64,000 nucleotides of DNA, taken from Ancylobacter rudongensis (GTDB taxonomy: Bacteria; Pseudomonadota; Alphaproteobacteria; Rhizobiales; Xanthobacteraceae). This document shows, one piece after another, positions 16,246 through 23,671 of the stretch (positions within the stretch are counted from its first letter, which is position 1; each line of letters starts with the position of its first letter). A program made the position numbers and the translations under genes. Under the pieces are notes generated by a model. That model searched no databases. It was not told where the DNA came from and saw only the letters and a program-made list of their open reading frames with translations. Location: assembly GCF_900100155.1 (NCBI RefSeq), contig NZ_FMTP01000002.1, forward strand, positions 248,001 to 312,000. Direction: 5' to 3'.

Positions 16246-16594
16246 CCGGATGGGCGGGGTGCGTTCGGATAAGCGCACGCTGGGCATCCGGGGCCGCGCG
16301 TCCGTCAAGGCGCGCTGGACTTCCTGCCCGGCGTGGAACGCACCCCGCCCGCCACCGGCAGGGGCCTCGCCCGGCGGATGGGTGCCTCTGGCCTCCGCGC
16401 GCTGATCTTGGCCAGCGCGCCGGAGGGCACCGCACCCACCATCAGCTGAGGCCCCGGCCCGGAGGGGCGTGGCGCGGCCGGCCGGCCCGCGCTGGGATTC
16501 CTGGGCAGCGCGGTGCGCGCCACGCCCCTTCGTCATCGAGCCGCCGGCGGCGTTCGCCGGCCTTTCAACCTTCCCACCATTGAGGAGCACGCGC
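16246..16594. other. Non-coding, hairpin-rich stretch
   Basis: No convincing gene on either strand; open frames here have shadow-like composition. Visible stems are: GTGCG/CGCAC just after 16260; a 14-bp stem of AGGGGCGTGGCGCG (16463-16476) with its complement at 16516-16529; and an inner CGCGCTG/CAGCGCG stem. It lies between the promoter and the first intact rightward gene. It could be a structured leader, a small RNA or a packaging site. Confidence 0.5.
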
Positions 16595-17020
16595 ATGGAC
16601 AGCCATGTTCGCGAACGGGAGAGCCTTGTTCCCAGCCGGCGCCAGGCGCTTTGCCTTGGCGCGGCGCTTGTGACCGTGCCGACGGGCGTTCTGGCGCTGG
16701 CAGTGCCGACCCCAAGCCTTGCGGCGCCGGTCCCGATCACCCCCGCCGACCCGCTGCAGCGCGCCCGGTCGGCGTGGCTGGCCTTCGCCGCCGCCATGGA
16801 CGAGCTGGCGGCGCCGGGTGATGGCTGGAGGCTGGAGGGCGCCGGCGCGCGGCGTGCCGCGCATGGGCGCCCGGCCGAGGCGTGGGTCTATGCCAGCCGG
16901 CTGACCTATGAGTGGCAGGCCGATCCGCGCCTGCGCGCCGGCGGCTTCCTCGACGAGCGCGCCGAGCCGATCGACCTTTGGCGCAAACCCCGCGTCTCCC
17001 AACCGGAGGGGCGGACATGA
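16595..17020 (+). CDS. Small protein with Tat-like leader (paralogue 1)
   Basis: 141 aa with GAGGAG upstream of the ATG. The twin-arginine motif SRRQAL is at about residues 14-19. A hydrophobic LGAALVTVPTGVLALAVP and a plausible AxA cleavage site near residue 44 follow. The mature part is about 95 residues with Trp/Tyr and charged stretches but no cysteine. It overlaps the next paralogue by 4 bp. Function unknown; export by the Tat route is inferred from the leader alone. Confidence 0.6.
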   Translation: MDSHVRERESLVPSRRQALCLGAALVTVPTGVLALAVPTPSLAAPVPITPADPLQRARSAWLAFAAAMDELAAPGDGWRLEGAGARRAAHGRPAEAWVYASRLTYEWQADPRLRAGGFLDERAEPIDLWRKPRVSQPEGRT

Positions 17021-17448
17021 GTGGCCAACCCCTCGCCCCCAGCCGGCGCCAGGCGCTCGCCCTCGGCGCGGCACTGGTCAGCCTTCCCGCCGGTGCCGTT
17101 GCAATGGCGGCGCCGCCCGATCCGATCTTCGCCCGCATCGCCTGGCATAAGCGGCTGATGGAGCCGGTGCGCGCCTGCCCGGCCGTGACGGAAGAGGACG
17201 AGGAGCGGCTCGCCGTGCTGGTCCGCACCGCCGACCATGGTTATGCCGAGATGCTCGGTACGGCGCCCACCTCGCTCGCCGGCCTGTACGCTCTGGTGGC
17301 CTATGTCGAAGGCTCCGGCCAGGGCGGCGTGCGCCGCGACCTGCCGCTCGGCACGCAGGAGACGGACGGCGGCGTGACCTATGAGGACCTGTTCCTCGCC
17401 GCGCTGCGCCGCTCCCTTTCCCAGCTGTGCCGGGAGGCGCGGCCATGA
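17017..17448 (+). CDS. Small protein with Tat-like leader (paralogue 2)
   Basis: 143 aa. The leader PSRRQALALGAALVSLPAG is nearly the same as in the gene before it, but the mature parts have diverged. After the cleavage region (about residue 33) the sequence is acidic and helical (EEDEERLAVLVRTADHGYAEML). Coupled by 4-bp overlaps to both neighbours. Genes of this kind recur in alphaproteobacterial prophage-like elements without known function. Confidence 0.65.
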   Translation: MSGQPLAPSRRQALALGAALVSLPAGAVAMAAPPDPIFARIAWHKRLMEPVRACPAVTEEDEERLAVLVRTADHGYAEMLGTAPTSLAGLYALVAYVEGSGQGGVRRDLPLGTQETDGGVTYEDLFLAALRRSLSQLCREARP

Positions 17449-17765
17449 ACGCCCACACCCGCGAGTTCGTGATGGTGGAGCGCCAGCGCCTGCGCGAGCG
17501 GGCCGAGCGCACGATCGAGGCGCTGATCGGGCTGCTCGACGAGCTGGACGGCAACCCGGACGAGGAAGACGGCGGCGATGATGAGCCGGACAGCGATGGC
17601 GAGCCCTCGCTCGGCTGGGAAGATGGCCGGCCCGAAGGGTTCGCTGGCGGCACCGGCCATTGGGATTGCGACTGCGAGCACGACCAGGCGGAAGACGGGA
17701 TCGCCGACGCGGAGGGGCTGATGGAGCAATGGGGCGGCGCGTTGAACGGGTGGCGGATCGCATGA
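17445..17765 (+). CDS. Small acidic hypothetical protein
   Basis: 106 aa, with a helical N terminus (RQRLRERAERTIEALIGLLDELDG), a long Asp/Glu-rich linker and a CDCEHD segment that might bind metal. The ATG overlaps the previous stop by 4 bp, making it the last gene of a four-member coupled set. No family assigned. Confidence 0.65.
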   Translation: MNAHTREFVMVERQRLRERAERTIEALIGLLDELDGNPDEEDGGDDEPDSDGEPSLGWEDGRPEGFAGGTGHWDCDCEHDQAEDGIADAEGLMEQWGGALNGWRIA

Positions 17766-17792
17766 GAAGCGCCGAAAGATCACCGGCCGCAC

Positions 17793-17837
17793 TTGACCGT
17801 TGGATGATGCGATGGTTATAACCGTTGCATCGTCCAA
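17793..17837 (+). promoter_or_regulatory. Promoter with long dyad before the MerR-like gene
   Basis: TTGACC (17793-17798), 18 bases, TATAAC (17817-17822). A 38-bp dyad spans it: TTGGATGATGC at 17800-17810 and GCATCGTCCAA at 17827-17837 (one mismatch), with GGTTATAACC at its heart. It also reads as two imperfect direct repeats starting ACCGTTG. It is the likely site of self-control by the MerR-like protein, and the start of transcription for the head genes. Confidence 0.7.
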
Positions 17838-17851
17838 TGGTGTGAGCTCCC

Positions 17852-18379
17852 ATGCAGTACTTTTCGCCCCAGCAGATCCGCGAACTGACCGGCATCACCC
17901 CGGAGACCCTGCGCGACTGGCGTCACCGTGGTCTGCTGACCGGGTTCGGCGTGGTGCCGCTGGAGAACGGCTGGACGCGCGATCTGGAGAAGATCAAGCA
18001 GCTCAAACGCCCGACGTGGCTGTATCTGCGTGGCGAGGTCACGACGCTCGCTCTGGCGAAGTCGCTGACGACGCTACGTGTCGAACTGAGCGCGGCTCTT
18101 CACATCGCCTCGCTGCTCAACCTTTACGTCATCGCCTGGCTGGTCGAGAGCTACGGCGCGTACCGCGACATGCCCTATGCGATCGCCTGGCCCGAAGAGG
18201 ACGGCCACCCGTCCCCCATCGGGATCGAGCCCGGCAAGTTCGGAGTTGTTCGACTCGACGACCTCAATCGCATCCCCGCCTATGCGGGCGGCAAGGCGCT
18301 TGTTTTCGACCTCAAGAAGCTGGCCCTCGACCTTCCCGAGCCGCTTCGCGACCTCCTGTCCAACGAACAGGCCTCGTGA
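17852..18379 (+). CDS. MerR-like DNA-binding regulator
   Basis: 175 aa. The N terminus (FSPQQIRELTGITPETLRDW, then RHRGLL) is a MerR/excisionase-type winged HTH. The remainder is a helical region and a small mixed domain without metal-binding cysteines. It stands just upstream of the portal gene, overlapping it by 1 bp (TGATG), and behind a promoter with a long dyad. I infer that it controls the head operon, as activators of late genes do in other satellites. Confidence 0.72.
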   Translation: MQYFSPQQIRELTGITPETLRDWRHRGLLTGFGVVPLENGWTRDLEKIKQLKRPTWLYLRGEVTTLALAKSLTTLRVELSAALHIASLLNLYVIAWLVESYGAYRDMPYAIAWPEEDGHPSPIGIEPGKFGVVRLDDLNRIPAYAGGKALVFDLKKLALDLPEPLRDLLSNEQAS

Positions 18380-19767
18380 TGATGGGCCTCGTCTCCTCCC
18401 TCTTTGACCGCGCCAAGAGCGCGCTGCGCCCGGCCTCGCGCTCCTATGAGGGCGCGGCGACGGGCCGGCGCGCGACCGGCTGGGGCGGGATGCGCAACCA
18501 GCACGGCGCCGCGCAGGCGGCCCGTGCTCCCCTCGGCTACCGCGCCCGCTATCTGGTGGCGAACAACCCGAACGCGGCGGCTGCCAAGGCGGCGTGGGTG
18601 GCGGCGCTGGTCGGCACGGGCATCGTCCCGGCCGTGACCGGCACGCTGGCGGCGCGCTGGACGGCCTGGACGGACGAGGCCGACGCCGACGGCCTGATGG
18701 ACTTCTATGGCCTCACGGCCCTGATGGTGGGCGGCATGGTGGTGGATGGCGAGGCGCTGGCGCTGCTGATCGCCACCCCGGCGGGCCTGCGCATTCGGGT
18801 GCTCGATCCCGACCAGCTGGATGCCTCGCTCACCCGCCCGCTCCCCCAGGGCGGGCGCATCGTCAATGGCGTCGAGTTCGATATGTTCGGCTCCCGCGTC
18901 GCCTACTGGATCGTCAAGGAGCGCCCGGAGATCGGCCTCGGCCTCAACCTTCAGCCGGTGCGCGTGCCGGCGGAAGACGTGGTGCATCTGTTCCGCCCCG
19001 ACTTCCCCGGCCAGGTGCGCGGCGTGTCGTGGTTCGCCCCGGCGATCCTGCGGCTGGCCGAGCATGACGAGTGGCACGGCGCCCAGCTCACCCGCCAGAA
19101 GGTCGGCGCGCTTCTCGCCGGCCTCATCACCACCACGGATGGCACCGCGCCCTTCGGCGGCGAGACGCAGGGCGAGGCGCTGATCGGCTCGCTGGAGCCG
19201 GGCGCCATGGTGGTGCTGCCGCCGGGCAAGGACGTGACCTTTTCCAACCCGCCCGCTATCGCGCAGGAGGCCAACGACTTCGCCCGCATCACCCTGCACG
19301 AGATCGCCGCCGCGCTCGGCCTGCCCTATGAGGTGCTGACCGGCGACCTCTCCAGCGTCAACTATTCCTCGATCCGCGCCGGCCTCGTCGAGTGGCGCCG
19401 CCGGGTGGAGATGACCCAGCACAATGTGATCGTCTTCCAAGCGCTGCGCCCCATCTGGCGCCGCTGGGCGATGATCGAGAGCCTGCAGGGCCGGCTTGCC
19501 GCCCGCCCGCAGGAGCTGCTCCCGGTGCGCTGGATCACCCCGAAGCAGCAATGGGTGGACCCGGCCAAGGACGTACAGGCGGAGATCGAGGCGATCAATG
19601 CCGGGCTGATGAGCCGCCGCGAGGCGGTGGCGGCGCGCGGCATGGATGTGGGCGCGCTCGACGCCGAGATCGCCGCCGACAAGGCCCGCGAGGCGAGCCT
19701 CGGCCTCGCCTTCACCGCGCCCGCCACGGCCAAGCCGACGCCGGCGATCGAGGAGACCGTGGCATGA
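18379..19767 (+). CDS. Phage portal protein (lambda GpB family)
   Basis: 462 aa, typical for lambda-type portals. The N terminus has many basic residues. Conserved features include RARYLVANNPNAAAAK (about 52-67), WFAPAILRL and the C-terminal stretch LPYEVLTGDLSSVNYSSIR (about 315-333), a hallmark of this family. It forms the dodecameric entry port for DNA and binds the large terminase. Tandem ATGs at 18379 and 18382. The stop overlaps the protease-capsid gene by 4 bp. Confidence 0.93.
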   Translation: MMGLVSSLFDRAKSALRPASRSYEGAATGRRATGWGGMRNQHGAAQAARAPLGYRARYLVANNPNAAAAKAAWVAALVGTGIVPAVTGTLAARWTAWTDEADADGLMDFYGLTALMVGGMVVDGEALALLIATPAGLRIRVLDPDQLDASLTRPLPQGGRIVNGVEFDMFGSRVAYWIVKERPEIGLGLNLQPVRVPAEDVVHLFRPDFPGQVRGVSWFAPAILRLAEHDEWHGAQLTRQKVGALLAGLITTTDGTAPFGGETQGEALIGSLEPGAMVVLPPGKDVTFSNPPAIAQEANDFARITLHEIAAALGLPYEVLTGDLSSVNYSSIRAGLVEWRRRVEMTQHNVIVFQALRPIWRRWAMIESLQGRLAARPQELLPVRWITPKQQWVDPAKDVQAEIEAINAGLMSRREAVAARGMDVGALDAEIAADKAREASLGLAFTAPATAKPTPAIEETVA

Positions 19768-21596
19768 ACGCTCCCGCCGAGATCCTCACCCGCCGCGCGC
19801 CGCTTCCCGCCTCCAGCTGGGATGCCGACAGCCAGACCTTCGAGGCCGTGCTCTCCACCGGCGCCGCCGTCGAGCGCTGGGACGTGCGCGGCCCCTATGA
19901 CGAGATTCTCCTCCTGTCGCAGCCGGCGTGGCCCGCCCGCGTGCCCCTGCTCGACAGCCACGGAAGGGAGAGCGTGGACCGCCAGCTCGGGAACGTCGAC
20001 ACGCTGCGCGTGGTCGGCGGGGACCTCCTCGGGCGCGCCACGCTCTCCCGCCACAATCCCCGCTCCCGGCGCATCGCCGCCGAGCTGTCGGACGGTGCCA
20101 CCTTCGGCATCTCCATCGGCTACGGCGTCGAGCGCTGGTCCGAGCGCACCAATGCGAAGACCGGCCGCCGCGAGAAGGTGGCCGAGCGCTTCACCCTGAT
20201 CGAGGCCAGCCTCGTCGTTGTCCCCGCCGACCCGCATGCAGGCATCAGGAGCCACGACATGACGGTCAGCACCGAGCCGGCGCCCGCGCCCGCTCATTCC
20301 ACCCCGGCCCCCGCGCCGTCCCTCAACCCGCCGGCCGCTGCAGAGCGGGCGGCGATCAACATGGAGATCCGTTCCATCGCCAACGTCGCCGGCCTCGACC
20401 AGGGCTGGATCGACAGCCAGATCGACGCCAACGCCACCACCGACGCCGCCCGTGGCGCCGCCTTCGCCGCCATGCAGGCCCGCAGCGCCCCGCTGCAGAC
20501 CTTCCACCCGACCGTGGCGACGGTCACTCAGGATCACACTGACCCGGCGGCGATCCGTTCCGCCATGGGCGAGGCTCTCGCCCATCGCCTCGCCCCCGGC
20601 CGGGTGAAGCTGGAGGGGCGCTCGCGCGCCTATGCCGGCTTCCGCATGCTGGACATGATCGGCGACCTCGCCCAGGCGCGCGGCGAACGCCTTAACCTGC
20701 GCGACCAGAACGCGCTGATGGAGCGCGCCGTCGGCGCCCATTCCACCAGCGACTTCCCGCTCTTGCTGGCGGACGCGGCCAACAAGGCCCTGCTCGCCAA
20801 CTACGCCGCCGCCGAGCCGACCTATCGCCTGATCGCCGCGCGCCGGTCCTTCACCGACTTCCGCGACCACTCTTTCCTGCGCATCGGCGACTTCCCGACC
20901 TTCCGGGAGACCAACGAGGGCGGCGAGCTGAAATACGGCACCCTCTCCGAGAACCGCGAGAAGGTGCGGGCGAAGGAGCTGAATGCCGGCATCGCCATCG
21001 GCCGCCGCGCCCTCATCAATGACGACCTGTCGGCGCTGGCGGACTTCTCCTCCATGATCGCCATCCGCGCCGCCAGCGACGAGAATGCCCGCGTCTACGG
21101 CCTGCTCGCCGCCAATGCCGCCCTCTCGGACGGCAAGGCGCTGTTCCATGCCGACCACGGCAACAAGGCCGCTGCCGGCGCCGTCCTCTCGGCCGCCTCG
21201 GTCGCCCTCGCCGTCGCCGCGCTGCGCAAGCAGAAGAGCCTCGACGGCGTGCCGCTCAACCTCGCCCCCCGCTTCCTCGTGGTTGGGCCGGACACCGAGC
21301 TTGCCGCCCGCCAGGTGCTCGCCGCCATCACCGCCGCCAAGGCGGGCGATGTGAACCCGTGGGCGGGCACGATGGAGCTGGTGGTCGACGCCAACATCAC
21401 CGGCGCGGTCTGGTACGTCATGGCGGACCCCGCTGCGGCGCCCAGCCTCGTCTATGGCTACGTCTCCGGCGCTGAGGGGCCGCAGATCCGCACCGAGATC
21501 GACTTCGACACCCGCGCCGTCAAGGTTGCCGCCGGGCTCGACTTCGGCTGCGGCGTCATCGACTTCCGTGGCCTCTACAAGAACGAGGGCGCGTGA
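19764..21596 (+). CDS. Prohead protease fused to major capsid protein (HK97/Mu-like)
   Basis: 610 aa. The front half (about 1-165) is an S78/U35-type prohead protease with candidate catalytic His66 (LLDSHGR), Ser117 (FGISIGY) and Glu147 (TLIEASL). A Pro/Ala/Ser-rich linker (about 165-195) precedes a capsid domain with the HK97-like fold to the C terminus (SFLRIGDFPTF, NAGIAIGRRALINDDL, MADPAAAPSLVYGYV). Scaffold/protease and shell are thus made as one chain in stoichiometric amounts and probably cut apart during assembly. It overlaps the portal by 4 bp and the connector gene by 1 bp. Confidence 0.92.
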   Translation: MNAPAEILTRRAPLPASSWDADSQTFEAVLSTGAAVERWDVRGPYDEILLLSQPAWPARVPLLDSHGRESVDRQLGNVDTLRVVGGDLLGRATLSRHNPRSRRIAAELSDGATFGISIGYGVERWSERTNAKTGRREKVAERFTLIEASLVVVPADPHAGIRSHDMTVSTEPAPAPAHSTPAPAPSLNPPAAAERAAINMEIRSIANVAGLDQGWIDSQIDANATTDAARGAAFAAMQARSAPLQTFHPTVATVTQDHTDPAAIRSAMGEALAHRLAPGRVKLEGRSRAYAGFRMLDMIGDLAQARGERLNLRDQNALMERAVGAHSTSDFPLLLADAANKALLANYAAAEPTYRLIAARRSFTDFRDHSFLRIGDFPTFRETNEGGELKYGTLSENREKVRAKELNAGIAIGRRALINDDLSALADFSSMIAIRAASDENARVYGLLAANAALSDGKALFHADHGNKAAAGAVLSAASVALAVAALRKQKSLDGVPLNLAPRFLVVGPDTELAARQVLAAITAAKAGDVNPWAGTMELVVDANITGAVWYVMADPAAAPSLVYGYVSGAEGPQIRTEIDFDTRAVKVAAGLDFGCGVIDFRGLYKNEGA

Positions 21597-21808
21597 TGGC
21601 GGTCAGGGACAGCCTCGAAGACCGCCTTGCCCGGCTGCGCTCAGTGCGCGCCGATGGCGTCCGCCGCCTGCGCTACACCGACGGCAAGGAGGTGGAGTAT
21701 CGCACCGACAGCGAACTCGCCGCCGCCATCGCCGACGTCGAGCGCCAGATCGCCGGGGCAAATGCCCCGGCGAAGGTCGTCTATCTCGCAACAAGCAAGG
21801 GGCTCTGA
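21596..21808 (+). CDS. gpW-like head-tail connector
   Basis: 70 aa, starting inside the capsid stop (TGATG). It has the gpW-like layout of a short amphipathic helix (LEDRLARLRSVRADGVRRL), a beta hairpin (YTDGKEVEYRT) and a second helix (LAAAIADVERQI). gpW closes the packaged lambda head and makes it competent for tail joining. In an element without tail genes this implies that heads are built to accept someone else's tail. Confidence 0.85.
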   Translation: MAVRDSLEDRLARLRSVRADGVRRLRYTDGKEVEYRTDSELAAAIADVERQIAGANAPAKVVYLATSKGL

Positions 21809-21813
21809 AAACG

Positions 21814-22014
21814 ATGGCGAAGCGCCCTGCCCTCATCCCGCAGTCTGACGCCACCCGCCTGTTCAAGGCGGCGCGGGCGGCGGGATATGCGCGGGCGCGC
21901 CTTATCACCCATCCCGACGGGCGGATCGAGATCGTCGGCGAAGACGCGGAAGCTGCCTCGCCGGCGATGGAGCTTTCGCCTTACGAAAAGTGGAAGGCGG
22001 GCAATGCGCGCTAA
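21814..22014 (+). CDS. Small hypothetical protein upstream of integrase
   Basis: 66 aa (MAKRPALIPQSD...), basic at the front, with a short beta-like segment (ARLITHPDGRIEIVGE). Its 3' end overlaps the integrase start by 11 bp. Small basic genes here often regulate integration or act in excision, but there is no clear HTH, so excisionase function is only possible. Confidence 0.6.
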   Translation: MAKRPALIPQSDATRLFKAARAAGYARARLITHPDGRIEIVGEDAEAASPAMELSPYEKWKAGNAR

Positions 22015-23092
22015 GCTCTCAGGTATCAACACGATCCGCCGCAGGCTCGCGAGCGGCAAGGAGGCGACGTACTATTATCACCGGGCGAGCGGGCAACGCC
22101 TCGCCGGCGAGCCCGGTTCGCCCGCCTTCCTCGCCTCGATCGCTGAGGCGGAAGCGAGCATGCGCAACCGGACGGCCGGCACACTGGCCGGCCTGTTCCG
22201 TGACTTCGAGCAGACCGCGAAGTGGCGCCGGCTGGCCGAGAGCACGAAGGCCGAGTATCGGCGGATTTTCACCTTCTGGGATGGCGAGTACGGAACCTGC
22301 CCTGTCCTCGCGCTGCAGGACAAGGCGTTTCGTCGCGACGTGCTGAAGTGGCACGACACCTTTTCCGCCGACAAGCCGCGTGAAGCCGACAACCGCGTCA
22401 CGATTCTCGCGCGTGTGCTCTCGTGGGCAGCAAAGGACGGCCCGCTGGACGTGAATGTCCTGCAGGGCTTCGATCGCGCGTATCAGGGCGACCGTTCTGA
22501 CAAGATTTGGCTGCCGGAGCATGTCGACGCCTTCATGGCGGTAGCGTCGCCAGAAATGCAGCTGGGTCTCGTGCTAGCACTGCATACGGGCCAGCGCCAG
22601 GGCGACCTCCTGCGCCTCGCATGGGGCAATTATGACGGCGCGCGCATCACACTGCGCCAGGGCAAGTCACGCCGTGCCGGGCGGGAGGGGCGCCTCATCA
22701 CCATCCGCTGCACCAAGGCGCTGAAGGACACGCTCGACGGCCTCGCCAAGCGCTCGACCCTGATCCTGACCACCAAGACCGGCCGGGCGTTCAAGAAGCG
22801 GTACTTCGCCGACCAGTGGGAAGCCACCTGCAAGGCGGCGGGCATCGAGGATCTACACTTCCACGATCTGCGCGGAACGACCGTCACCATGCTCTTTCAG
22901 GCCGGCTGCAACCTCGGCGAGATCGTCGCCGTGACCGGGCACACCCTGCGCCGCGCGCAGGAGATTCTCGACAAGTATCTCGCCCGCACGAGCACGATGG
23001 CGGACAGCGCAATTGCCAAGCTGGAGAACGTTCTGGAAACGGAGTTTGCAAAACAGACTGCCAAACGGGAGGCTCAGTCCGATGCTAAGTAA
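22004..23092 (+). CDS. Tyrosine site-specific integrase
   Basis: 362 aa. The N-terminal core-binding region covers about 50-150. The catalytic domain has Arg198 (TGQRQGD), His287 and Arg290 (HDLRGT), His313 (TGHT) and Tyr325 (DKYL), the complete tyrosine-recombinase set. It should integrate and excise the element at the tRNA-Arg core. The stop codon ends at the very base before the tRNA CCA, i.e. at the attR boundary, so the gene 3' end and the att site are packed together. Confidence 0.95.
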   Translation: MRAKLSGINTIRRRLASGKEATYYYHRASGQRLAGEPGSPAFLASIAEAEASMRNRTAGTLAGLFRDFEQTAKWRRLAESTKAEYRRIFTFWDGEYGTCPVLALQDKAFRRDVLKWHDTFSADKPREADNRVTILARVLSWAAKDGPLDVNVLQGFDRAYQGDRSDKIWLPEHVDAFMAVASPEMQLGLVLALHTGQRQGDLLRLAWGNYDGARITLRQGKSRRAGREGRLITIRCTKALKDTLDGLAKRSTLILTTKTGRAFKKRYFADQWEATCKAAGIEDLHFHDLRGTTVTMLFQAGCNLGEIVAVTGHTLRRAQEILDKYLARTSTMADSAIAKLENVLETEFAKQTAKREAQSDAK

Positions 23093-23139
23093 TGGCGCGC
23101 CCGAAGAGATTCGAACTCCTGACCCCCAGATTCGTAGTC
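23093..23139. repeat. attR: right 47-bp core repeat
   Basis: Identical to 5570-5616. Here the core joins the chromosomal 5' half of the tRNA, so the element's own copy of the 3' half restores a whole tRNA. Confidence 0.95.
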
Positions 23140-23169
23140 TGGTGCTCTATCCAGCTGAGCTACGGGCGC
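23093..23169 (-). tRNA. tRNA-Arg(ACG)
   Basis: 77-nt cloverleaf on the minus strand: acceptor GCGCCCG paired with CGGGCGC, D-stem GCTC/GAGC, anticodon stem CCAGA/TCTGG with loop CTACGAA (anticodon ACG, read as inosine-CG), T-arm loop TTCGAAT, discriminator G and encoded CCA. It reads CGU, CGC and CGA. It is the integration site of the element and stays functional because the inserted core repeats the 3' part. Confidence 0.97.
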
Positions 23170-23671
23170 CCGGCTTCCTGCCGATGAAGGAGGAAGCCTG
23201 TTCGCGGCGGGTCGGCAACAGGTGATAACCAACCGCGAGGGCCCGTCTGCTACCCCGTTTGCGTGCGCATTGCAAGACGCCGTGCAAACGAAGCGCACTA
23301 TCCACAGCCTAGCCACAGGCTTCCCACAGGCTTGCCGCGCGGCCGGCGCTGACGCCCGAGGCCCGTCGCGCCAGGAGAAGAGCGGCCGGCCAGGGGCTTT
23401 GTCCCCTCCAAAACGTGCGGCCGCCCGTCGTCCTCCGCGCGTCGACGCCCCACGCCGTCGTCCCGAGCCATGGCCGTGCGAAGCCTTTGCCTCCAATGCT
23501 CTCAGCCGAGATCCCCAGCCAGGAGGCTTGGCCGAGCCGAGAGTCTTGGCCGGGAGTCTTGGCCGGGATCCTCCGCCGAGAGCCTCGGCCAACCGGGCCG
23601 CGCCGGCCAGGCGCCATTGGCCAGGCATCGCCAGCCGGGCCCCGGCGCCCCGCCGGCTTCAGGCGCGGTCC
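23170..23671. other. Gap without a gene, low-complexity repeats
   Basis: About 500 bp between the tRNA and the next gene. From about 23510 to 23640 there are many near-repeats of TTGGCC and CCGAGAGTCTTGGCC type. Open frames on both strands have biased, shadow-like translations. Three TATCCACA/CCCACA-like words lie at 23298-23330. I see no promoter or RNA gene that I can defend. Confidence 0.5.

Larger units (their letters stand above)
5570..23139. mobile_element. Integrated tail-less capsid-encoding element (phage satellite-like) in tRNA-Arg
   Basis: About 17.6 kb between perfect 47-bp direct repeats. The tyrosine integrase lies beside the intact tRNA. The order is: primase-helicase, small gene with a repeat array, terminase small subunit, small gene, terminase large subunit, cargo block, small Tat-leader genes, MerR-like regulator, portal, protease-capsid fusion, gpW-like connector, small gene, integrase. 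I find no tail tube, sheath, tape measure, baseplate, fibre, holin or lysin gene. The head genes overlap or abut each other and run within a few bases into the integrase, so there is no sign of a ragged deletion. This matches the known logic of capsid-forming phage-inducible islands, which make their own heads and borrow tails. A prophage that cleanly lost its tail module is the alternative. Confidence 0.85.

Noticed and set aside
16043-16797. Minus-strand frames across the non-coding stretch
   Set aside because: Composition is biased to Arg/Pro/Ala/Gly, no ribosome site, and they overlap the XRE operator region and the Tat-leader gene.
17379-17837. Minus-strand frame beginning MDDATVITIASSNG
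   Set aside because: Its start falls in the 38-bp dyad, which reads alike on both strands. The rest is antisense to the coupled small genes, so it is a shadow.
23298-23330. Three DnaA-box-like words (CTATCCACA and two weaker)
   Set aside because: Only one is within one base of the consensus, there is no AT-rich unwinding region and no dnaA, parA or hemE-type neighbourhood. I do not call oriC.
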